A stretch of 6,731 nucleotides of DNA from Chloroflexota bacterium (lineage in GTDB: Bacteria > Chloroflexota > Anaerolineae > Aggregatilineales > Phototrophicaceae), in NCBI GenBank assembly GCA_023430545.1, contig JAEZAF010000137.1, positions 1 to 6,731 of the forward strand. Reading direction: 5' to 3'. The position numbers were made by a program, and so were the translations under genes. Within the stretch, counting starts at the first letter, position 1, and every line of letters begins with the position of its first letter. The notes beneath the pieces were generated by a model. The model worked only from the letters and a program-made list of their open reading frames with translations. It had not been told where the DNA came from and ran no database searches. This document shows positions 1 to 3,911 of the stretch, piece after piece.

Positions 1-627
1 GGCATGAGCGGCGTCGGCGGAGTCGCGCTCAGCACACGCACGGCGCTGTATGTCGAGCGTGGGGCCGAGGCTTTCCCGGAAGAAGCACCGGTCTTTGCAC
101 AGATCCGTGATGAGCTGTTCGTCCAGACGCCGCAGAAACCGGATGTCGTTTACTGGGGGGCACGGGCCTCAAACTGGCTGATGTCAGCACGCGGCCTGTC
201 CTATCTGGATGCCAACCGCTTCCTGACCGCTTACAATCTCGCCGCCATTCGTGCCGCCCCGCTGAATTATCTGCTGACTACCGCACAGAGCGCTGTCTAT
301 TTTCAGTTTCCGTCTGTGGATGCCGATTGGCCGACCGTCCTGCGGCTGATCGCCAGCGGGTTGGAACTCGTATGGATAGTGGTCTTCTGGCTGATCGCGC
401 TGCTATGGCTGAGCCTGCATGTGCTGGCAAAACTCGGCTGGCTGACAAAACACATCACCACCGCCGATGCCCTGATCGCGCTCAGCGTCCTGATCTGTCT
501 GTATACGATGGCAGTTTCGTCAGCGGTCGATGTCGGCAAGCCGGAACACCGTCTTCCGGTGCAGATGCTGACGGTGATCGTCATTGTATTGGCGATGGCG
601 CGTTCACGCTTTAAACCTCATCCCTGA
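1..627 (+). CDS. C-terminal part of a polytopic membrane protein, probably a GT-C (family 39-like) glycosyltransferase (5' end outside window)
   Basis: The frame is open from the first base, so the gene almost certainly starts to the left; the ATG at base 4 is simply the first Met in view. Counting from it, the 207 residues comprise a soluble stretch of about 110 residues rich in Tyr, Trp and Asn, then hydrophobic segments at about 117-141, 154-173 and 184-199, and a short basic tail ending RSRFKPHP. A loop reading GKPEHRLPVQ just before the last helix resembles the 'R-x-R-L-P-V' segment before the final helices of many GT-C/PMT-type glycosyltransferases. These are membrane enzymes that move sugars from a lipid carrier to proteins or lipids. 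The catalytic N-terminal acidic motif would lie outside the window, so the assignment rests on topology and one short motif. Another multi-helix membrane protein is possible. No gene follows on the same strand for 0.7 kb, so this is probably the end of its transcription unit. Confidence 0.5.
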   Translation, partial: GMSGVGGVALSTRTALYVERGAEAFPEEAPVFAQIRDELFVQTPQKPDVVYWGARASNWLMSARGLSYLDANRFLTAYNLAAIRAAPLNYLLTTAQSAVYFQFPSVDADWPTVLRLIASGLELVWIVVFWLIALLWLSLHVLAKLGWLTKHITTADALIALSVLICLYTMAVSSAVDVGKPEHRLPVQMLTVIVIVLAMARSRFKPHP

Positions 628-641
628 ACCCTTTTAAGGGT
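628..641. repeat. Small dyad at the stop codon of the first gene
   Basis: ACCCTT and AAGGGT are perfect reverse complements separated by TT, and the element begins directly after the TGA. It could fold into a short hairpin at the end of the first transcript. Only six base pairs form and a clean T-run is lacking, so I do not call it a terminator. Confidence 0.35.
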
Positions 642-674
642 AAGTATTTCCATTAACTCTCGCGAAAACGCCGA

Positions 675-739
675 ACATGCTTGCATGTCATTGTCCCTAC
701 GAAACATGCGGCGGGTAGGGACACGGCAGTGCCGTGTCC
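675..739. repeat. Cluster of three overlapping inverted repeats, possibly a dispersed intergenic repeat
   Basis: Three perfect dyads are packed into 65 bases. ACATGC (675-680) faces GCATGT (683-688). TGTCCCTAC (692-700) faces GTAGGGACA (715-723). GGACACGGCA (719-728) faces TGCCGTGTCC (730-739) across a single G. The second and third share bases 719-723, so they cannot form together. A 'GTAGGGACACGGC...GCCGTGTCC' hairpin is a type I recall as a frequent intergenic repeat in some bacterial genomes, but this copy has no perfect outer CTAC arm. A further 10-base palindrome, GCAGCGCTGC, sits at 784-793. No transposase or target-site duplication is visible. Confidence 0.55.
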
Positions 740-938
740 GCTGTAAACTTCGGTTGCGTAGCAAGCTCCGGTTTGCCGAGTGGGCAGCGCTGCTTGCTGC
801 GCCGGGATGGATTTAGGACGGGGGCTTTTTGGTCCACTTCGTTTGAAAATTCGAACCGCACAATCCGAACATTCGTGCTACACTATGAGGTTCCTGCACC
901 TTAACATCACATCTCGATATGGCTGCCAGAAGCGCCGG

Positions 939-1094
939 AGTTGCAGCAACCCTAAGTTGCTACAAGCATTTTGCAGCAAAATCGTGCAGCAAATTCTTAA
1001 ATTTAAGGGGAAAACCCGTTGTTGCCGCACAAAATTTTTGTGCAGCAGCAGCAGCAGCAGCAAGCAGCAACCCTTGTAGCGCATTGCGGCAACT
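939..1094. other. Candidate structured element: long imperfect inverted arms enclosing smaller hairpins
   Basis: Bases 939-949 pair with 1084-1094 (one A-G mismatch in the middle), and 959-966 (GCTACAAG) pair perfectly with 1073-1080 (CTTGTAGC). Together they form about 18 base pairs with one asymmetric internal loop. Enclosed are TTTTGC/GCAAAA around one A (969-981), the perfect 12-base palindrome CTTAAATTTAAG (996-1007) and a strong hairpin from 1018 to 1052 with core GCACAAAA/TTTTGTGC. The layout resembles a multi-branched RNA or a cruciform-forming DNA element. Part of the pairing arises because the TTGC-n-GCAA word is itself repeated, so chance self-complementarity within a simple-sequence region remains possible. 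No reverse transcriptase or nuclease gene is nearby to suggest a retron-like role, and no known RNA family was recognised. Confidence 0.35.
1042..1069. repeat. (GCA)7 trinucleotide run with a further (GCA)2
   Basis: Seven uninterrupted GCA units occupy 1042-1062, followed by one A and two more GCA units (1064-1069). The run begins inside the 3' arm of the hairpin at 1018-1052 and partly extends that stem. Pure trinucleotide runs of this length are prone to replication slippage, so copy number may vary between strains. Confidence 0.85.
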
Positions 1095-1113
1095 TGCGGC
1101 ATCTTGTGGCGCA
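1074..1113. repeat. Four tandem copies of a degenerate 10-base unit
   Basis: The units are TTGTAGCGCA, TTGCGGCAAC, TTGCGGCATC and TTGTGGCGCA, with consensus TTG(T/C)(A/G)GC followed by three variable bases. The same word family recurs upstream as TTGCAGCAA (941-949) and TTGCAGCAAA (971-980). A 10-base period is close to one helical turn, so the units would lie on one face of the DNA. Whether that means protein binding or simple slippage cannot be told from the sequence. Confidence 0.65.
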
Positions 1114-1205
1114 TCTACGCCGCAATTCTGCCATCACTCGCCTGTTTTGAGGGGAAAATAGTTCCAGTGGCGTAGATTTTCGCGCCGCCGCCGCCACCGC
1201 CACTG
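1113..1205 (+). promoter_or_regulatory. Mutually exclusive stems upstream of the DUF1440-like gene (possible leader switch)
   Basis: Bases 1113-1123 (ATCTACGCCGC) pair with 1167-1177 over 11 pairs, one of them G-T. Bases 1165-1172 (CAGTGGCG) also pair perfectly with 1198-1205 (CGCCACTG). The two stems share 1167-1172 and cannot coexist, which is the arrangement of an attenuator or riboswitch-like leader. A further hairpin lies just downstream at 1214-1227. No known ligand-binding fold was recognised, no T-run follows, and the second stem uses the GCC-rich run. This is a structural observation only. Confidence 0.3.
1184..1201. repeat. GCC-rich trinucleotide run
   Basis: Four perfect GCC units (1184-1195) are followed by ACC and GCC. 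Together with the GCA run about 120 bases upstream, this puts two different trinucleotide runs in one intergenic region. Confidence 0.7.
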
Positions 1206-1213
1206 CTGCGTCT

Positions 1214-1227
1214 TCTGAATTTTCAGA
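1214..1227. repeat. Short hairpin TCTGAA-TT-TTCAGA
   Basis: A perfect six-base dyad around TT. GCG (1208-1210) and CGC (1230-1232) could extend it across a small internal loop. It has no downstream T-run, so it is not scored as a terminator. Confidence 0.4.
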
Positions 1228-1332
1228 TGCGCTCTAGCCCGTATCTCATCTGACTGTCGGCCTGTTTTAATGCGCACAGGCGAAAGTAAACCCATAACCG
1301 AACCGGAAAGACGATTCGAAAGGGAAAAGGCG

Positions 1333-1890
1333 ATGACCATCAGCCTGAGACGGATGATTTTTGGTGCTGTCGGTGGATTTATTGGCGGTATCGCGATGGA
1401 ACTCTACTGGCGGCTGGCAGCGGTGGTCCTGGGGCAGGACCCGCGCAGTGTAGCGAAAACCGAACCCACGCCGGAGTCCCTGCGCCATCTCGATTCAGTT
1501 TCCCTGATCGGCAGACAGTATCAGGACGGCGAATCCTCACAGGCTGCCGCTGGCCGTATGATCTATGAGACACTGACCGGTCAGCAGCCGGATGCGGAGA
1601 CAAAATCGCTGCTGGAAAAGCTTGTGATTTTCGGGTTCAGTGTCGGCATGAGCGCCGCCTACAGTGCCGTACGTGATCCGGGGGATGATGCCGACATCGC
1701 AGGCGGAGTCCTGATCGGGACCGGCTCATGGCTCGGCGGAGATGAACTGGCGATGCCGCTGGCCGGTTTCGCGGAAGGCCCGACCTCGTATCCGATATCG
1801 CTGCACCTTCACAGTTGGGCAGCCCACATCGCCTATGGTGTTGTCGCCGCGCTGATCAGTCAGGCCCTGATCCGCCTGACAGATAAGTGA
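1333..1890 (+). CDS. Small integral membrane protein, DUF1440/YagU-like
   Basis: This 185-residue protein starts at the ATG at 1333, preceded by GAAAGGG (1318-1324) at good spacing. An in-frame ATG at 1270 would add 21 charged residues, lacks a clear ribosome site and is less likely. Hydrophobic segments lie at about 9-33, 97-113, 122-135 and 164-182. A polar loop at about 35-95 carries many charged residues. Around 129-143 is GTGSWLGGDELAMPL, followed by GPTSYPISLHLHSWAAHIAYG, rich in His (158, 160, 165). The glycine-rich first helix and the 'W-L-G-G-D-E...P...P-T-x-Y-P-x-S-x-H...A-x-H-x-x-Y-G' pattern recall DUF1440 proteins. Escherichia coli YagU, linked to acid resistance, belongs to that family. 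The function here is unknown. It follows a long structured leader and converges with the SDR gene 54 bases downstream. Confidence 0.6.
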   Translation: MTISLRRMIFGAVGGFIGGIAMELYWRLAAVVLGQDPRSVAKTEPTPESLRHLDSVSLIGRQYQDGESSQAAAGRMIYETLTGQQPDAETKSLLEKLVIFGFSVGMSAAYSAVRDPGDDADIAGGVLIGTGSWLGGDELAMPLAGFAEGPTSYPISLHLHSWAAHIAYGVVAALISQALIRLTDK

Positions 1891-1911
1891 CAGCAGTTTG
1901 AAGTTTGCGAC

Positions 1912-1936
1912 AGACAGCCAGCCTGGTGCCCTGTCT
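1912..1936. terminator. Weak hairpin between convergent genes, possible terminator
   Basis: AGACAG (1912-1917) and CTGTCT (1931-1936) can pair around a 13-base loop that itself contains CCAG/CTGG. The hairpin lies in the 54-base gap between the convergent DUF1440-like and SDR genes, where a terminator is expected. It lacks a T-run on either strand, so the call is weak. Confidence 0.25.
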
Positions 1937-1944
1937 CTACCTCA

Positions 1945-3000
1945 CTAACGGCGATAGCTTCTACCGAAAAGGCGTCTGCTGCGACGTTTTTGATCACGGC
2001 GGCGTCTGGCGATCAGGGCGACGATGGCCGCCGGTATACCCACGCTCAACCCATTGCGCACCAAGCGCGGCGTGAGTTCAAACAGCGGCGTGTATAGACT
2101 CGGCTTGGTGATCGCGGCGAAATCCCCTTCGACACGACCGGTCCCCGGCACCGGATGTTCGAGATTGTCCGGCCCGGTATACGGATCAGGTGAGGTTTGC
2201 AGGCGGTACATCGCCCCGCCTGTAATCATGAAGCGATCCACCAGTGCTGGGCTGAGCTTCTGCATCAGCCAGAAGAAGAAACCGGCCCCACCGACGTAAA
2301 TGTCGCGCTGTGGGGCCTGCGCAGCCTGCACAATAGCACGGGCTGCCAGCTCCGGCGGATAGGCAGGCGGCACCGGCATCGGTTTATGCCCCGTCTTGGA
2401 ACGGGCGTGATTGAACAGCGGCGTATTGATCCCGGAGGGCAGAATCAGCGTAACATCGACACCGGTTTTCTCGTACATCTGCTCCATGCGCAGCGTCTCG
2501 GTATAGGCTTTGACCGCATGCTTGGATGCGCCGTAAGCCGCCTGTAAGGGCAGCGCCCGCTGTGACTCCACCGAGCCGACATTGATAATCGTCCCGTAGC
2601 CCTGCGCCTTCATAATCGGCAGGACGGCGGTGCAGCCGTGTACCACACCCATAAAATTGGTCTGCATAATCTGCTGTGTTTCTTCGACCGTCGTCTCTTC
2701 AGCGGTGGCATAGACACTGACACCCGCGTCATTCACCCACGTATCGATGCGGCCAAACGTATCAACCGTGATCTCAGCCAGCTGCTGCACCTGTGTCCAG
2801 TCACCGACATCCGTCAGCACGACGAGGCTTCTGCCGCCGCTGGCTTCGACTTCTTTCGCGGCCTGACGCAGTGCTTCTTCATTGCGGGCGGCCAGCACGA
2901 CCGTCGCACCTGCTTCCCCGAATTTCTGCGCGGTGGCACGCCCGATCCCGGACGATGCACCCGTGATGACAACAACCTGCTGATCCAATGGCTTCGGCAT
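1945..3000 (-). CDS. Classical short-chain dehydrogenase/reductase (SDR) with C-terminal extension
   Basis: An NAD(P)-dependent oxidoreductase with a Rossmann fold; substrate unknown. From the chosen ATG (base 3000; 351 residues) the cofactor motif TGASSGIG is at 13-20 and Arg39 follows beta-strand 2 (AAR), favouring NADP(H). NDAG, a variant of the usual NNAG, is at 90-93. The catalytic tetrad is complete: Asn115, Ser143 (NVGS), Tyr156 and Lys160 (YGASK). Classical SDRs are about 250 residues. This one has about 100 more, including a hydrophobic stretch at 316-331 and a strongly basic end (ARRRRDQKRRSRR), suggesting membrane or nucleic-acid association. A TTG at 3006 is an alternative start, but AGGAGAAGG (3007-3015) is better spaced for the ATG. 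The long-tailed form resembles SDRs often annotated simply as 'SDR family oxidoreductase'. It is divergent from the DUF2231 gene. Confidence 0.93.
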   Translation of the reverse strand: MPKPLDQQVVVITGASSGIGRATAQKFGEAGATVVLAARNEEALRQAAKEVEASGGRSLVVLTDVGDWTQVQQLAEITVDTFGRIDTWVNDAGVSVYATAEETTVEETQQIMQTNFMGVVHGCTAVLPIMKAQGYGTIINVGSVESQRALPLQAAYGASKHAVKAYTETLRMEQMYEKTGVDVTLILPSGINTPLFNHARSKTGHKPMPVPPAYPPELAARAIVQAAQAPQRDIYVGGAGFFFWLMQKLSPALVDRFMITGGAMYRLQTSPDPYTGPDNLEHPVPGTGRVEGDFAAITKPSLYTPLFELTPRLVRNGLSVGIPAAIVALIARRRRDQKRRSRRLFGRSYRR

Positions 3001-3006
3001 AGCCAA

Positions 3007-3015
3007 CCTTCTCCT
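3007..3015 (-). promoter_or_regulatory. Ribosome binding site of the SDR gene
   Basis: On the minus strand this reads AGGAGAAGG, a strong Shine-Dalgarno match. It ends six bases before the ATG at 3000 and abuts the TTG at 3006. That spacing is the reason for choosing the ATG. Confidence 0.7.
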
Positions 3016-3287
3016 GCACCTGATCGTCTCTCATAGCTATCACTTTAACGGCGTAAATCGAGTCCTGCATCAGCCCGGTTTCCCGTATTTTCTGCCTGTC
3101 GGTCATGCCTTGATGCTATCCGAAAGACCACCCATAGATAGTCCTAAAGGCTACTAAAAGACTGTCCGACTCACCGGATGAAAATAAACCGGCCTGACGT
3201 TCAAACCAGCTAGCAGACGCGCTAAGCTCAACTTAGCAATCGAATATCCACCGAATGACGCCGCATCATGGCAAAAGGGACCCGACT
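3016..3287. promoter_or_regulatory. Divergent promoter region between the SDR and DUF2231 genes
   Basis: About 270 bases separate the two divergent starts, so both promoters should lie here. The clearest signal is the dyad GCTAAG-CTCAA-CTTAGC (3221-3237), 50 bases before the DUF2231 start. It could be an operator or a leader hairpin. A weaker dyad (TAG-T-CCT-AA-AGG-CTA, 3139-3153) lies toward the SDR side. I could not find a -35/-10 pair with acceptable spacing on either strand, so no promoter is placed. AAGGGA (3275-3280) is the ribosome site of the DUF2231 gene. Confidence 0.45.
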
Positions 3288-3776
3288 ATGCAGGACACCT
3301 ACACCACACCTACATCTGAAGACATCCCCAGTAAGGCCGCTGTCGCCCGCCACCCCATCCACCCGATGGTCATCATCTTCCCGATCGCATCTTTTGTCTT
3401 CGCACTGCTGACCGACATCCTCTATCTTGTAACCACCGATGAGTTCTGGGCGCGCAGTTCACTCTATCTGATTATGGCTGGTGTGGTCACGGGCGCGGTT
3501 GCCGGAGCCGTCGGTGCAATCGATTATCTGACCATTCCCCCTGTCCGCAGTATCCGCGCCGCGACCTTCCACGGACTCGGCAATGTCATTGTACTGGTTC
3601 TGGGGATTGCGAACCTCATGGCGCGGGTCAATGACTATGTTGAAGGGCTGCGCTCACCGGGGATCATCCTGTCAGTGGTGATCGGTCTGCTGCTGCTTGG
3701 GACGGGCTGGCTCGGCGGAGAGCTGGTCTATCGACATAAGGTTGGTATTGACAGTCGCGGTGTCGATCAGCATTAG
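3288..3776 (+). CDS. DUF2231-type four-helix membrane protein
   Basis: This 162-residue protein starts at the ATG at 3288, seven bases after AAGGGA; an upstream in-frame ATG at 3255 lacks such a site. A short polar N-terminus leads to HPIHP (22-26). Four hydrophobic helices follow at about 26-49, 58-80, 94-112 and 124-142. After the last helix comes GGELVYRHKVGI (143-154). The HP-x-HP start, a His at the head of helix 3 (His95) and the 'GG-x-L-V-Y-x-H-x-V-G' ending are the hallmarks of the DUF2231 family. These conserved histidines have led to suggestions of metal or heme binding, but no reaction is established. It is divergent from the SDR gene and 135 bases upstream of the WD40 gene, probably in a separate transcription unit. 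Confidence 0.8.
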   Translation: MQDTYTTPTSEDIPSKAAVARHPIHPMVIIFPIASFVFALLTDILYLVTTDEFWARSSLYLIMAGVVTGAVAGAVGAIDYLTIPPVRSIRAATFHGLGNVIVLVLGIANLMARVNDYVEGLRSPGIILSVVIGLLLLGTGWLGGELVYRHKVGIDSRGVDQH

Positions 3777-3841
3777 ACAGGACATCACGCGCACTCATCA
3801 CCCACTGTTTTCCGACGATTACTCTACGCTCGGCGCACATC

Positions 3842-3865
3842 ACGTTTTCTTTCAGAGAAAATCGT
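3842..3865. repeat. AT-rich hairpin in the leader of the WD40 gene
   Basis: ACG-TTTTCT and AGAAAA-T-CGT can pair around a five-base loop, with one bulged T (nine pairs). It ends 46 bases before the WD40 start. It may mark the end of the DUF2231 transcript or a leader structure; without a T-run neither is established. Confidence 0.35.
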
Positions 3866-3911
3866 TATGCTGGTGAAAAAGACCACTTGCGATCACCTGA
3901 AAGGCTGCCTG

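Larger units (their letters stand above)
628..1332. other. 705-base non-coding stretch, rich in inverted and tandem repeats
   Basis: No frame here reads like a protein. The open frames that exist translate the GCA and GCC runs into poly-Ala or poly-Cys and show no domain-like pattern. The left part (628-803) is a cluster of hairpins. The middle (939-1094) is bounded by imperfect inverted arms. The right part (1113-1227) has alternative stems just before the next gene. I see nothing particular in 804-938, nor in 1228-1317 apart from a second copy of GCCTGTTTT (1260-1268), exactly 120 bases after 1140-1148. The length and repeat density are out of line with the 54-280 base gaps elsewhere in the window. 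Confidence 0.7.

Noticed and set aside
740..815. tRNA-like or small RNA gene among the hairpins
   Set aside because: No acceptor stem, T-loop GTTCRANNC or anticodon arm can be laid out; the pairing is explained by simple palindromes such as GCAGCGCTGC.
817..836. GGAC...GTCC with an internal T-run as a terminator
   Set aside because: Only four base pairs form and the T-run is in the loop, not after the stem.
939..1094. Retron msr/msd-like interpretation of the structured block
   Set aside because: No reverse transcriptase gene lies in the window and the arms are imperfect; the flanking genes are a glycosyltransferase-like fragment and a DUF1440-like protein.
1074..1113. CRISPR array
   Set aside because: Units are 10 bases and contiguous, with no spacers and no cas genes in the window.
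780..1203. Several open frames of 66-99 codons on both strands across the repeat region
   Set aside because: They translate the GCA/GCC runs into poly-Ala, poly-Ser or poly-Cys, overlap one another on both strands, lack clear ribosome sites and resemble no protein family.
1270..1332. Upstream ATG at 1270 as start of the DUF1440-like gene
   Set aside because: It would add 21 highly charged residues before the first helix and has no good ribosome site, whereas the ATG at 1333 has GAAAGGG at proper spacing.
2879..3106. A 75-codon frame on the minus strand starting upstream of the SDR and overlapping it
   Set aside because: Its first 35 codons look mildly protein-like, but the rest is an out-of-frame reading of the SDR N-terminus. 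The SDR already has a complete N-terminus and its own ribosome site, so a frameshifted extension is not needed.
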